Shown: positions 44,109 through 53,787 of the stretch, piece after piece
Layout of the letters: each line of letters begins with the position of its first letter
How positions within the stretch are numbered: the stretch's first letter is position 1
NCBI RefSeq assembly: GCF_028281565.1
Contig: NZ_JANQJQ010000044.1
Location: 1-64,000 of the forward strand
Direction of reading: 5' to 3'
DNA: 64,000 bases
From: Seonamhaeicola sp.
GTDB lineage: Bacteria > Bacteroidota > Bacteroidia > Flavobacteriales > Flavobacteriaceae
Made by a program: the position numbers and the translations under genes
Notes under the pieces: generated by a model
Databases searched by the model: none
What the model saw: only the letters and a program-made list of their open reading frames with translations
Told to the model about the DNA's origin: nothing

Positions 44109-46853
44109 ATGGATAAATTTTCCTTTTTAAATGCAGCGCACACAGCGTATTTTGCTGATCTATACGAGCAATATTTGCAAAATCCGGATAGTGTAGAGCC
44201 TAGTTGGAGAGCCTTTTTCCAGGGATATGATTTTGGTAGTGAAAGCTATGGGCTGGATGGTGAAATTGTGGAAGGCGTTTCAACGCAAATGCCGGAGCAT
44301 CTTCAAAAAGAGTTTCAGGTTGTAAAACTGATTGACGGGTATAGAATGCGAGGGCATCTATTTACAAAAACCAACCCTGTGAGAGAGAGGCGTACTTATA
44401 CGCCAACGTTAGAGTTAAAAAATTTCGGTCTTTCCGAAAACGATTTAGATACCGTTTTTAATGCAGGAGAAATTTTAGGTTTAGAAACGCAAACTTTGCG
44501 TGAAATTATAAAACACCTTGAGTTAATTTATTGTGATTCTATAGGTGTGGAATATATGTACCTGCGGAATCCGGAAGTTATTAAATGGTGGCAGGATAAA
44601 TTGAACGTCAATGATAATCATCCATCATATTCTACAGATACTAAAAAGTACATTCTTTCAAAATTAAATCAGGCCGTAAATTTTGAAAACTTTTTACAGA
44701 CCAAATATGTTGGACAAAAACGTTTCTCGTTAGAAGGTGGCGAATCTTTAATTCCAGCCATAAGTAATGTGCTTTATAATGCCGTTGAAAAATATGATGT
44801 AAAAGAATGTGTTTTAGGCATGGCACACCGGGGGCGTTTAAGTACTTTGGTGAATATTTTCAGAAAGCCACTGCATGAATTGTTCAGTGAGTTTGAAGGG
44901 AAAGATTTTGAAGACCAGGATATTGACGGTGATGTTAAATATCATTTAGGGTTGACTTTAGATAAAACTTACCAAAACGGTAAGACCATTAAGATGAATT
45001 TGGTGCCAAATCCATCACACCTGGAAACTGTAGGGCCTGTTGTAGAAGGCATTACCAGGGCAAAAATTGATGATGACTATGATGGGGATGATTCTAAAAT
45101 TCTACCAATTATAGTACATGGCGATGCTGCTATTGCCGGTCAGGGAATTGCCTATGAAGTAGCTCAAATGAGTACGTTGAATGGTTATAAAACCGGCGGA
45201 ACGGTTCATATTGTTGTAAACAATCAAATTGGATTTACAACAAACTATTTAGATGCCCGATCCAGTACTTACAGTACGGATGTGGCAAAGGTTACTTTGT
45301 CACCGGTTATGCATGTTAATGCAGATGACGCCGAAGCGGTTGTGCATGCTATAGAAATGGCCTTAGATTATAGAATGCGTTTCAAAAAAGACGTGTACAT
45401 TGATTTGTTGGGATATAGAAAATATGGTCATAACGAAGGGGATGAACCCAGGTTTACACAACCTAAACTTTATAAGTATATTTCCAAACACCCAAACCCT
45501 TTTAAAATATATTCCGATAAGCTAATAGCTGAAGGTGCGATAGATAAAACCTATTCTGATGGTATAGTGAGTGAGTTCAGGAATACGCTAGAAAGGGAGT
45601 ATGAAAAGGCCAAAGAAGCAGATGCTTCTAAAGTAAGGGAGTTTATGCAGGAACGTTGGACGAATTTTGAACGCAAGGGCCTGGATGCTATGCTTGAGAG
45701 TATAGATACGCAATACCCGGAAGCTAATTTAAAGGCTATTTCAAAGATCATTTCGACAGTCCCTGATGGTGTTAAGTTTTTGAGAAAAGCAGAACGTATT
45801 TTACAAGGTCGTGAGAAAATGGTTTTTGAGACCGACACTTTAGATTGGGGAATGGCTGAAACCCTGGCTTACGGCAGTTTACTGGAAGAAGGGTTTAATG
45901 TAAGGATTTCAGGTCAGGATGTAGAGCGTGGGACATTTAGTCATCGTCATGCCATTCTACGAGATGAGATATCCGAGGAGCGCATCAACCTGTTAAATAC
46001 CAATCCGAATAACAAGGGCGAAATGTATATATACAATTCGTTTTTATCAGAATATGGTGTTTTGGGGTTTGATTACGGTTATGCCATGGCAAATCCAAAT
46101 ACCTTAACTATTTGGGAAGCACAGTTTGGAGATTTTAGTAATGGCGCTCAAATTATATTTGATCAATATTTATCAGCGGCAGAGGATAAATGGAAAGCCC
46201 AAAATGGTGTGGTAGTATTGTTGCCCCATGGGTATGAAGGCCAGGGATCTGAGCATTCGTCGGCAAGAATGGAGCGTTATTTACAGTTGTGTGCAAACGA
46301 TAATATGATCGTTGCAGATTGCACCACACCGGCTAACTTCTTCCATTTATTGCGTAGACAGATGAAGCGCGATTTCAGAAAGCCGTTAATCGTATTTACT
46401 CCAAAAAGCCTGTTAAGACATCCAAAGGCGGTGTCTTCAATTAAGGAGTTGGCCAATGGAAAATTCCAGGAAGTAATAGATGATACTGCCAAACCTGATA
46501 ACGTTAAAAAGTTAGTGTTCTGTACGGGTAAATTCTACTATGATCTATTAGCTGAAAAAGAAGCGCTTGATAGAGATGATATTGCACTGGTAAGAATAGA
46601 GCAGTTGTTCCCGTTGCATTTAGATAAGATTCAGGATGTTATTAACCGTTATCCAAATGTTGAAAGCTATGTTTGGGCACAGGAAGAACCAATGAATATG
46701 GGTGCCTGGGGTTATATGGCGCAACGTATGAATTTAGTGAAACTGGAAGTTTGTGCAAGACCTTACAATTCGGTGCCTGCTCCGGGGTCAAGTGCAAGGG
46801 ATAAAGCAAGACAACGTCGGGTTATTAATGACGTTTTCAATATTAAAGATTAA
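44109..46853 (+). CDS. sucA: 2-oxoglutarate dehydrogenase E1 component
   Basis: Thiamine-diphosphate decarboxylase of the TCA cycle, 914 residues. The N-terminal region (FSFLNAAHTAYFADLYEQYLQNPDSVEPSW) is the OdhA-type docking segment. ThDP-domain motifs include LGMAHRGRLSTLVNIF, HGDAAIAGQGIAYE and NNQIGFTT. The transketolase-like second half has DVERGTFSHRHA, YEGQGSEHSSARMERYLQL, TPANFFHLLRRQ and TPKSLLRHP. It is followed 39 bp later by sucB. Lipoamide dehydrogenase (E3) is not in the window. Confidence 0.97.
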   Translation: MDKFSFLNAAHTAYFADLYEQYLQNPDSVEPSWRAFFQGYDFGSESYGLDGEIVEGVSTQMPEHLQKEFQVVKLIDGYRMRGHLFTKTNPVRERRTYTPTLELKNFGLSENDLDTVFNAGEILGLETQTLREIIKHLELIYCDSIGVEYMYLRNPEVIKWWQDKLNVNDNHPSYSTDTKKYILSKLNQAVNFENFLQTKYVGQKRFSLEGGESLIPAISNVLYNAVEKYDVKECVLGMAHRGRLSTLVNIFRKPLHELFSEFEGKDFEDQDIDGDVKYHLGLTLDKTYQNGKTIKMNLVPNPSHLETVGPVVEGITRAKIDDDYDGDDSKILPIIVHGDAAIAGQGIAYEVAQMSTLNGYKTGGTVHIVVNNQIGFTTNYLDARSSTYSTDVAKVTLSPVMHVNADDAEAVVHAIEMALDYRMRFKKDVYIDLLGYRKYGHNEGDEPRFTQPKLYKYISKHPNPFKIYSDKLIAEGAIDKTYSDGIVSEFRNTLEREYEKAKEADASKVREFMQERWTNFERKGLDAMLESIDTQYPEANLKAISKIISTVPDGVKFLRKAERILQGREKMVFETDTLDWGMAETLAYGSLLEEGFNVRISGQDVERGTFSHRHAILRDEISEERINLLNTNPNNKGEMYIYNSFLSEYGVLGFDYGYAMANPNTLTIWEAQFGDFSNGAQIIFDQYLSAAEDKWKAQNGVVVLLPHGYEGQGSEHSSARMERYLQLCANDNMIVADCTTPANFFHLLRRQMKRDFRKPLIVFTPKSLLRHPKAVSSIKELANGKFQEVIDDTAKPDNVKKLVFCTGKFYYDLLAEKEALDRDDIALVRIEQLFPLHLDKIQDVINRYPNVESYVWAQEEPMNMGAWGYMAQRMNLVKLEVCARPYNSVPAPGSSARDKARQRRVINDVFNIKD

Positions 46854-46892
46854 ATAAGAACAAATTTAGAATACAATTAAAATTATTCAGAG

Positions 46893-48107
46893 ATGATTTT
46901 AGAAATGAAAGTACCATCACCGGGAGAGTCTATTACCGAAGTGGAAATAGCTACATGGTTAGTTGAAGATGGCGATTATGTTGAAAAAGACCAGGCTATA
47001 GCAGAGGTTGATAGTGATAAAGCAACGCTTGAGCTTCCAGCCGAAACCAGTGGTACTATTACCTTAAAAGCTGAAGAAGGGGATGCTGTTGCAGTTGGAG
47101 CGGTAGTATGTCTTATAGATACCAGCGCTGAAAAACCGGAAGGTGATGCTCCTGCTAAGGAAGCTGTTAAAGAAGAAGCGCCAAAAGCTGAGGTTGTTGC
47201 CAGTGCACCAACGCCACAAGCGGCAACTTATGCCACGGGTACAGCAAGCCCTGCTGCTAAAAAGATTTTAGCAGAGAAGGGTATTGAAGCAGCTTCAATT
47301 AACGGTACCGGTAAAGATGGCAGGGTTACTAAAGAAGATGCTATAAAAGCTGTGCCTTCAATGGGAACACCAACCGGAGGTAACAGAGGCTCATCCAGAA
47401 GTAAAATGTCTATGTTACGCCGTAAAGTAGCTGAACGTTTGGTGGAGGCTAAAAATACTACGGCTATGTTAACCACTTTTAATGAGGTTGATATGTCGCC
47501 AATTTTTGCTTTAAGAAGTGAATATAAAGAAACCTTTAAGTCCAAACACGGTGTTGGTTTAGGGTTTATGAGCTTCTTTACTCTGGCTGTGGTACGTGCA
47601 TTAAAAATGTATCCTGCTGTAAATTCCATGATTGATGGTAAAGACATGATCAGCTACGACTTCTGTGATATCAGTATTGCGGTTTCGGGACCAAAAGGAT
47701 TAATGGTGCCTGTAATGCGTAATGCTGAAAATTTAAGTTTTAGAGGGGTCGAGTCTGAAGTAAAACGTCTGGCCATAAGAGCTCGTGACGGACAAATCAC
47801 GGTTGATGAAATGACAGGCGGTACTTTTACTATTTCCAACGGAGGTGTGTTTGGAAGTATGTTATCTACGCCAATTATTAACCCTCCTCAAAGCGGAATT
47901 TTAGGAATGCATAACATTGTAGAACGTCCTGTGGCCATTGATGGTAAAGTAGAAATTCGTCCTATTATGTACGTGGCATTATCCTATGACCACAGAATTA
48001 TCGACGGTAAGGAAAGCGTTGGATTTTTAGTAGCCGTTAAAGAAGCGCTGGAAAATCCGATAGAGCTTTTGATGAATAATGATGTTAAAAAAGCACTTGA
48101 GTTATAG
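46893..48107 (+). CDS. sucB: Dihydrolipoamide succinyltransferase (E2)
   Basis: Core of the 2-oxoglutarate dehydrogenase complex, 404 residues. The lipoyl domain (1-80) carries [11 protein letters not shown] with the lipoylated Lys. An Ala/Pro linker leads to the peripheral-subunit-binding domain (about 115-152: [25 protein letters not shown]) and the catalytic domain (about 175-404), with the active-site His and Asp in [16 protein letters not shown]. One lipoyl domain is typical for the OGDH E2. It ends before a strong terminator. Confidence 0.97.
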   Translation: MILEMKVPSPGESITEVEIATWLVEDGDYVEKDQAIAEVDSDKATLELPAETSGTITLKAEEGDAVAVGAVVCLIDTSAEKPEGDAPAKEAVKEEAPKAEVVASAPTPQAATYATGTASPAAKKILAEKGIEAASINGTGKDGRVTKEDAIKAVPSMGTPTGGNRGSSRSKMSMLRRKVAERLVEAKNTTAMLTTFNEVDMSPIFALRSEYKETFKSKHGVGLGFMSFFTLAVVRALKMYPAVNSMIDGKDMISYDFCDISIAVSGPKGLMVPVMRNAENLSFRGVESEVKRLAIRARDGQITVDEMTGGTFTISNGGVFGSMLSTPIINPPQSGILGMHNIVERPVAIDGKVEIRPIMYVALSYDHRIIDGKESVGFLVAVKEALENPIELLMNNDVKKALEL

Positions 48108-48133
48108 ATTCAATAATTTTAATAAATAAATAG

Positions 48134-48165
48134 AAAAAGGGATGCTATTACGGCATCCCTTTTTT
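48134..48165 (+). terminator. Intrinsic terminator of sucAB
   Basis: 12-bp stem AAAAAGGGATGC / GCATCCCTTTTT with a 7-nt loop and T-run. Confidence 0.9.
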
Positions 48166-48179
48166 CTACCATTTTTAAT

Positions 48180-48284
48180 CTAAACTAAAAACAAATTAAT
48201 AAGGTTCATAGAAATTATGATAATAACCAGTATAGTTAATCCAACTATGCAGCATTTATCCAGAATACTATTTTCTCTTTCCAT
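48180..48284 (-). CDS. Possible single-TM micropeptide (34 aa)
   Basis: An open frame from ATG (48284) to TAG encodes a charged N-terminus (MERENSILDK), two adjacent cysteines, and one hydrophobic helix (IVGLTILVIIIISMNLINLF). This shape is typical of small membrane proteins, but nothing else supports expression; no clear promoter is seen. It lies in the 480-bp gap between sucB and the response regulator. Confidence 0.3.
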   Translation of the reverse strand: MERENSILDKCCIVGLTILVIIIISMNLINLFLV

Positions 48285-48321
48285 GGTATATATCGTATTA
48301 TTAAGGTAAGATTTGAAGGGG

Positions 48322-48348
48322 AACTCTGCACCGGAACGGTGCAGAGTT
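48322..48348. repeat. Perfect 12-bp hairpin
   Basis: AACTCTGCACCG (48322-48333), 3-nt loop, CGGTGCAGAGTT. No T-tract follows on either strand, so it is not a canonical terminator. Confidence 0.6.
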
Positions 48349-48426
48349 TGTTAAATAATTCTATCTCTCAAAAAGAATTATAATAGCTTATGTAAAATTA
48401 GGTTACCTGGGTTTAAAAAAAAATAA

Positions 48427-48588
48427 GCACTTCTACGTAATTTTTGATTGAGAACAGTGTTATAAAAAGCGAAAGCTCCGGATCACAATGATGCCAGAGC
48501 TTTCTTAATTCTCCCTAAGAACTAATTAATAGCACTGTAAAGATATAGGATAAGCACGATATAAAAAATACGCACTTCTACGTATTTT
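48427..48588. repeat. Pair of direct repeats GCACTTCTACGTA
   Basis: The 13-mer occurs at 48427-48439 and 48572-48584 with matching A/T flanks. The second copy forms the dyad AAAATACG-N8-CGTATTTT (48565-48588) right at the stop of the response regulator gene. Confidence 0.5.
48464..48504 (-). terminator. Terminator of the response regulator gene
   Basis: On the minus strand GAAAGCTC / GAGCTTTC arms with an 18-nt loop, followed by GCTTTTT. Confidence 0.6.
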
Positions 48589-49220
48589 TATAAATGAGCT
48601 TTGTTAAGATTTGCCCAAATAGAAAGTGATGTAGGCTTGTTGTCCAACCCTAATTTAGCAACAATATTACTCCTGTGTTTATCAACGGTTCTTACCGATA
48701 TTGATAGTTCTTCGGCTATATCATTGCTGGTCTTATTTTCAGAAATTAGCTTAACTATTTTTAATTCAGATTTCGTTAAAAGCTCAATAGCGTCTAAATG
48801 ACTGTCAATAGGACTGGAGTTCAAAAATGAAGCTATTTCTTCACTAAAATAAGGTTTGTTATTTACTACATTCTCAATGCAGGTTTCAATTTCTTCAACA
48901 GCAAACTCCTTTAATATGTAACCGAATACATTGAATGCTTTTGCTTTTTCAAATAACTCTTCTTCTTTATCAAATGTGATGAGGATAATCTTTGTAGATA
49001 AATTGTTTTTTTTGCATTCTTCGGCAATTTCCAACCCTGTTTTGTGGGGCATTCTAATATCAAGAATGGCTATCTCAGGCTTTAATTTTACAATTAGATT
49101 GTACGCAGCATTTCCATCTGTAGCGCTTCCAACAATATTGAAATTTTTAGAAGTTAAAAAATCAGTCAAGCCTCTGAGCATCAATGGATGATCATCGGCA
49201 ATAACAATAGAAGTATTCAT
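48588..49220 (-). CDS. LuxR/NarL-type response regulator
   Basis: Two-component transcription factor of 210 residues. Receiver domain (1-118): acidic pair in IVIADDHPLML, phosphoacceptor Asp in IAILDIRMPHKTG, Lys in GYILKEF. The C-terminal LuxR HTH (about 145-205) includes LTKSELKIVKLISENKTSNDIAEELSISVRTVDKHRSNI. No histidine kinase is adjacent, so it is an orphan in this window. Target genes unknown; TACGTA-type repeats lie just beyond its 3' end. Confidence 0.93.
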   Translation of the reverse strand: MNTSIVIADDHPLMLRGLTDFLTSKNFNIVGSATDGNAAYNLIVKLKPEIAILDIRMPHKTGLEIAEECKKNNLSTKIILITFDKEEELFEKAKAFNVFGYILKEFAVEEIETCIENVVNNKPYFSEEIASFLNSSPIDSHLDAIELLTKSELKIVKLISENKTSNDIAEELSISVRTVDKHRSNIVAKLGLDNKPTSLSIWANLNKAHL

Positions 49221-49255
49221 TTATTTTAGGGAGATAGAATAGTTTAGCTATTGGT

Positions 49256-49696
49256 TTATATTTTTAAATATAGATATTTCTTTTGATAATCTATAATAGC
49301 TTTACCTTTTTTTAGTATGTCCGCACCAATTATACCGTCAACAGGTTTTGAGTTATGATTGATCAAAGCGGTGTTTACATGTGTTAAATTAAACAGTACC
49401 AAAACCACTTTATCATGACGCCATTTCCCTATTTTCACTTTGTTTTTTTTAGACATTTTAGTTTCCATATCAATGGCTCCGGCACCCGCTGCTTTTATAA
49501 CAGAATCCTCAGCTTTTAGTTTAAAGGTTTCAACCGCTTCAAAACCAACACAGGAGCTTGATGCCCCGGTGTCTAAAATGAATAATCCCCGTTTTCCATT
49601 TATGGTAGCCTTAATTTCAAAATGATTGGTTTTGGTAAGGTGTAATTTTATTTTTGTGTAACCTTTTTCCAGTAAATATTCTTGAAGCGTCTCCAT
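49256..49696 (-). CDS. Retropepsin-like aspartic protease
   Basis: Protein of 146 residues with one aspartic-protease motif, FILDTGASSSCVG, and the second-strand motif DGIIGADIL; a single-domain retropepsin fold that should act as a dimer. I use the ATG at 49696 (METLQEYLLEKG); the longer version from 49780 has no good evidence, and a TACTTTTG -7 box at 49720-49713 supports the shorter one. It has no signal peptide, so it is probably cytoplasmic. Role unknown. Confidence 0.82.
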   Translation of the reverse strand: METLQEYLLEKGYTKIKLHLTKTNHFEIKATINGKRGLFILDTGASSSCVGFEAVETFKLKAEDSVIKAAGAGAIDMETKMSKKNKVKIGKWRHDKVVLVLFNLTHVNTALINHNSKPVDGIIGADILKKGKAIIDYQKKYLYLKI

Positions 49697-49889
49697 CAAA
49701 CTTAATTTTAAACAAAAGTATATTAATTTTTTCATTTGGAAATTCACAAAACCGAATGAAACTAAATTATAAACTAACAAAGTAAAACCAAATTTTATAA
49801 CTTTTTGAAAATAAAATTTAGTTTTTACAAAGGAAATATAATCATGTAAAAACGATTACTTTTACAAAAAATTATTAAGGCCTTAACTT

Positions 49890-50657
49890 TTGATTATTAC
49901 AGATACCCATACACATCTATATAGTGAAGCTTTTGATGATGACAGGAACCATATGATAGAGCGGGCTATTCAGCAAAATGTATCCAGATTTTTTATACCG
50001 GCCATAGACTCAACCTATACAGAGTCTATGTTTCAATTAGAAAAAGATTTTCCGGATAATGTGTTCTTAATGATGGGACTTCACCCAACACACGTAAAAG
50101 ATAATTATAAAGATGAACTTCAGCATGTTGAGGACATGTTGGCAAAACGCCATTTTTATGCGGTGGGAGAAATCGGTATAGATTTGTATTGGGATAAAAC
50201 CACTTTAGGAATTCAGCAAGAAGCCTTTAAATATCAAATAGAGTTAGCTAAACAATACCAATTGCCCATTGTGATTCATTGCAGAGAATCATTTAACGAA
50301 ATTTTTGAAGTTTTAGAAGCGGTTAAACATGATGATTTATTTGGGATTTTCCATTGTTTTACCGGAACTTTAGAGCAGGCGCATCAAGCTATATCCTATA
50401 ACATGAAATTAGGGATTGGCGGTGTGGCAACTTTTAAAAATGGTAAAATTGACAAGTTTTTAAATGAGATTGACCTTAAGCATATAGTATTGGAAACAGA
50501 TTCACCATATTTAGCTCCGGTTCCATATCGAGGGAAGCGAAACGAAAGTGTTTATATTTTGAAGGTATTAGAAAAACTATCGGAAATTTATGGAATATCA
50601 ATTCAGGAAATTGCGAGTATTACCACTCAAAACTCCAAAGATGTATTTAGTATTTAA
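49890..50657 (+). CDS. tatD: TatD family metal-dependent hydrolase
   Basis: Metal-dependent DNase/hydrolase of 255 residues with the TatD metal ligands: ITDTHTHLYSE at the start, GEIGIDLYWD, VIHCRES, FHCFTG and ETDSPYLAPVPYRGKRNE. The start must be TTG at 49890, because an in-frame TAA stands just upstream (49884-49886) and no ATG fits the conserved N-terminus. It is followed 3 bp later by the asparaginase gene. Confidence 0.93.
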   Translation: MIITDTHTHLYSEAFDDDRNHMIERAIQQNVSRFFIPAIDSTYTESMFQLEKDFPDNVFLMMGLHPTHVKDNYKDELQHVEDMLAKRHFYAVGEIGIDLYWDKTTLGIQQEAFKYQIELAKQYQLPIVIHCRESFNEIFEVLEAVKHDDLFGIFHCFTGTLEQAHQAISYNMKLGIGGVATFKNGKIDKFLNEIDLKHIVLETDSPYLAPVPYRGKRNESVYILKVLEKLSEIYGISIQEIASITTQNSKDVFSI

Positions 50658-50660
50658 GTT

Positions 50661-51689
50661 ATGAGTCGTACAAAGCCTAGCATATTACTTATTTATACCG
50701 GCGGAACCATTGGTATGATTAGAGACTTTAAAACAGGTGCTTTAAAAGCATTTGATTTTAAAACCCTTCTGGATAAGATACCGGAATTACAATTATTGGA
50801 TTGTAACATAGATACGGTGTCTAATAAGCCAATAGATTCGAGCAATATGAACCCTGATTATTGGGTTGAAATAGCTGAATTAATAGAAGCCAGTTATGAT
50901 GATTTCGATGGTTTTGTTGTACTTCATGGCAGCGATACCATGAGTTATACTGCGTCGGCTTTAAGCTTTATGTTGGAGAATTTAGCAAAACCCGTGGTGT
51001 TTACGGGGTCGCAATTACCCATAGGAGATTTAAGAACAGATGCCAAAGAAAACTTAATTACTTCAATTCAGGTGGCTTCCTTACAAAAAGACAAGGAACC
51101 GGTCATAAAAGAAGTGTGCCTGTATTTTGAGTATAAATTGTATAGAGGAAACAGGACCACCAAGATCAATGCTGAACATTTCCAGGCATTTGCATCACCT
51201 AATTACACAGATTTAGCAGAGTCCGGAGTCCATTTAAAGGTTAACAAAAGGTATTTGTTTAAGCCAGATCCAAATAAACCGTTAAAAGTCCATAAAAACC
51301 TGGACCATAATATTGCGCTTATCAAATTGTTTCCCGGAATAACAAAAACGGTTATTGAAAGCATTTTTAATAACCCAAGTTTAAAAGCCGTTATTTTGGA
51401 AACTTACGGAGCAGGTAATTGTACAACGGAAGCTTGGTTTATTGAACTGCTGGAAGAAAAAATTTCAAAAGGGATACACATCATCAATATAACGCAATGC
51501 TCCGGCGGAAGTGTTATGATGGGGCAATATGAAACCAGTAGCAGCTTAAAAAGGATTGGTGTCATTTCAGGAAAAGATATTACTACCGAAGCAGCAGTAA
51601 GCAAATTAATGTACTTATTGGGTCAGAATATTTCTAAAGAAATGTTCAAATCAGCATACGAAATGCCTTTAAGAGGAGAAATGACCTAA
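50661..51689 (+). CDS. ansA: Type I L-asparaginase
   Basis: Cytoplasmic amidohydrolase of 342 residues that converts Asn to Asp and ammonia. Catalytic elements: first Thr in IYTGGTIGM, then VVLHGSDTMSYTASAL with the second Thr-Asp pair, FTGSQLPIG, and LETYGAGN. No signal peptide. It forms an operon with tatD. Confidence 0.93.
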   Translation: MSRTKPSILLIYTGGTIGMIRDFKTGALKAFDFKTLLDKIPELQLLDCNIDTVSNKPIDSSNMNPDYWVEIAELIEASYDDFDGFVVLHGSDTMSYTASALSFMLENLAKPVVFTGSQLPIGDLRTDAKENLITSIQVASLQKDKEPVIKEVCLYFEYKLYRGNRTTKINAEHFQAFASPNYTDLAESGVHLKVNKRYLFKPDPNKPLKVHKNLDHNIALIKLFPGITKTVIESIFNNPSLKAVILETYGAGNCTTEAWFIELLEEKISKGIHIINITQCSGGSVMMGQYETSSSLKRIGVISGKDITTEAAVSKLMYLLGQNISKEMFKSAYEMPLRGEMT

Positions 51690-51770
51690 ATTTAACCCTA
51701 TAAAATTTTAAGGTTTGAAGATTTTTTTGTTATTTCATCGCCCGTAATTAATACGACTGAAATAAAAACT

Positions 51771-51858
51771 AGAGAGGTGGCCGAGTGGTCGAAGGCGCAC
51801 GCCTGGAAAGTGTGTATACCTCAAAAGGGTATCGAGGGTTCGAATCCCTTCCTCTCTG
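51771..51858 (+). tRNA. tRNA-Ser (GGA)
   Basis: 88-nt class II tRNA. Acceptor AGAGAGG pairs with CCTCTCT, discriminator G, long variable arm (about 51811-51835), T-loop GGTTCGAATCC. Anticodon GGA at 51805-51807 in the loop CTGGAAA reads UCC/UCU. CCA is not encoded. Confidence 0.97.
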
Positions 51859-51930
51859 CTGTTATTTTTACAATTAATTGCTTTTTTTTTTTATCTTTAA
51901 CACTTTAACTAATAAAATTAAGATCGAGAC

Positions 51931-52707
51931 ATGAAAAGATTATTTTCTATCCTTGCCATTACAGGAATGATGGTATTTGGAACTGCTAACGCAACTACAA
52001 TTGCAACCACAACTACGGCAACTACTGTAGCAACAACAATTCAAGACGATGGAGCAGAAGCACCTGCTGAAGAAACACTTGGATTTCATCAGGAATTGAA
52101 AAAGAGATTTATTGAAGGAGGCCCAGGCTTTATGGGAATTGTTTTGTTATGTTTAATTCTAGGTTTAGCAATTGCTATTGAGAGAATTATCTTTTTAAAC
52201 CTTTCTACTACAAATACTAAAAAATTAACTCAAAATGTAGAAGATGCATTATCATCCGGAGGCGTTGAAGCAGCTAAAGAAGTTTGTAGAAACACTAAAG
52301 GGCCTATCGCATCCATTTTCTATCAAGGATTAGACAGAACTGACGAAGGTATTGAAGCTGCCGAAAAAGCTGTTGTAGCTTATGGAGGTGTTCAAATGGG
52401 TCAGTTAGAGAAAAACGTTTCCTGGATTTCATTATTTATCGCATTGGCACCTATGTTAGGATTCATGGGTACGGTAATTGGTATGATTAATGCATTTGAT
52501 AAAATTGAAGCGGCCGGAGACATGCAACCATCGCTTGTAGCCGGTGGTATTAAGATCGCACTTTTAACAACGGTATTTGGTCTTATTGTGGCTATCATAC
52601 TTCAGATTTTTTATAATTACATTATTGCTAAGATTGACAGTATAGTTAATGATATGGAGGATGCTTCTATTACATTAATGGACTTATTAATTAGAAGTAA
52701 GAAGTAA
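51931..52707 (+). CDS. exbB: ExbB-like MotA/TolQ/ExbB proton channel
   Basis: Inner-membrane subunit of 258 residues that, with ExbD, harvests proton motive force to energise TonB. After a cleavable-looking N-terminus (MKRLFSILAITGMMVFGTANA) come TM helices near 62-80, 165-188 and 205-228, with the conserved ISLFIALAPMLGFMGTVIGMI and GGIKIALLTTVFGLIVAI. First gene of exbB-148aa-exbD-exbD. Confidence 0.93.
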   Translation: MKRLFSILAITGMMVFGTANATTIATTTTATTVATTIQDDGAEAPAEETLGFHQELKKRFIEGGPGFMGIVLLCLILGLAIAIERIIFLNLSTTNTKKLTQNVEDALSSGGVEAAKEVCRNTKGPIASIFYQGLDRTDEGIEAAEKAVVAYGGVQMGQLEKNVSWISLFIALAPMLGFMGTVIGMINAFDKIEAAGDMQPSLVAGGIKIALLTTVFGLIVAIILQIFYNYIIAKIDSIVNDMEDASITLMDLLIRSKK

Positions 52708-52727
52708 TTATAAAAAAGATTTAGGTT

Positions 52728-53174
52728 ATGAACTCACAAAAAATATTAACTATCATTATGGGAATTATTGGAGCTGTATCCACTATATTTCTGTTTATGA
52801 TATTAAGCGCAGGTGATGAGGCCATTAAGGCAGGTGAAGCCGATGGAACTGTAAATACATTTATATATTTAGCATATGTGGTACTATTTTTGATAGTAGC
52901 TATAGTGTTATTATTTGTTATTAAAGGATTGTTTTCTGGGAATGTTAAAAAAACATTAATGTCGGTAGGGATCTTTTTAGCAATTGCATTTATATCGTAT
53001 GCTATGTCGTCCGGAACGGATTTGGATTTACAGCCATTTGTAGATAAAGGACAGGATATAACAGAAGGAACATCAAAGAAAGTAGGAGCTGGGTTATATA
53101 CATTTTATGTGTTAGCAATTTTAGCGATAGCTTCCATGGCTTTCTCAGGAGTTAAGAAAATATTTAATAAATAA
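52728..53174 (+). CDS. Four-TM membrane protein of the ExbBD operon
   Basis: Protein of 148 residues with hydrophobic helices near 7-24, 45-66, 78-90 and 123-143. It contains an SSGTDLDLQPFVDKGQ loop and ends VKKIFNK. No family function is known to me. Its constant position between exbB and exbD in Flavobacteriia suggests a partner of the energising complex. Gaps to the neighbours are 20 and 4 bp. Confidence 0.8.
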   Translation: MNSQKILTIIMGIIGAVSTIFLFMILSAGDEAIKAGEADGTVNTFIYLAYVVLFLIVAIVLLFVIKGLFSGNVKKTLMSVGIFLAIAFISYAMSSGTDLDLQPFVDKGQDITEGTSKKVGAGLYTFYVLAILAIASMAFSGVKKIFNK

Positions 53175-53178
53175 TATT

Positions 53179-53766
53179 ATGGCAAAAAGAGCAGCACCAG
53201 AAGTAAATGCGGGCTCCATGGCCGACATCGCGTTCTTACTATTAATATTTTTCTTAGTAACAACAACCATTGAGGTAGATTCGGGAATCAACCGTAAGTT
53301 ACCACCAATGGAAGAATCTGAGGAAGACGTTGTTATTAAGCAAAAAAACATCTTTACAGTGTTATTAAATGGTAAAGACCAGTTATTGGTAGAGGACGAA
53401 TTAATGGAACTGAAAGATTTAAGAGCAGCAGCCATTGAGTTTTTAGATAATGGTGGTGATGGATCTTGCAGTTATTGCAACGGAAGGAAAGATCCAAAAT
53501 CATCTGATAATCCGGATAAGGCTATTATTTCTTTAAAAAATGAAAGAGAGACAAGTTATAAGCAGTATATAGCTGTGCAAAATGAGTTAGTGGCGGCTTA
53601 TAATGTGTTGAGAGATAAGAGATCTATGGCTCAATATGGGGTTCCATTCACAGAAATGCAAGCTAATTATAAGGATGTTAATTGGCCCGGGAACAAGGAC
53701 AGGCTAAAGGAGAAGATAGACCAGATTAAATTAGACTATCCTCAAAAGCTTTCAGAAGTACAGTAA
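53179..53766 (+). CDS. exbD: ExbD-like biopolymer transport protein
   Basis: Protein of 195 residues with one TM helix (about 15-35; MADIAFLLLIFFLVTTTIEVD) carrying the essential ExbD Asp, then a periplasmic domain. An insertion around 95-115 has a CxxC pair in CSYCNGRKD, unusual for ExbD. Works with ExbB and the second ExbD downstream. Confidence 0.9.
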   Translation: MAKRAAPEVNAGSMADIAFLLLIFFLVTTTIEVDSGINRKLPPMEESEEDVVIKQKNIFTVLLNGKDQLLVEDELMELKDLRAAAIEFLDNGGDGSCSYCNGRKDPKSSDNPDKAIISLKNERETSYKQYIAVQNELVAAYNVLRDKRSMAQYGVPFTEMQANYKDVNWPGNKDRLKEKIDQIKLDYPQKLSEVQ

Positions 53767-53787
53767 TTTAACATTAATAGAAGATTT

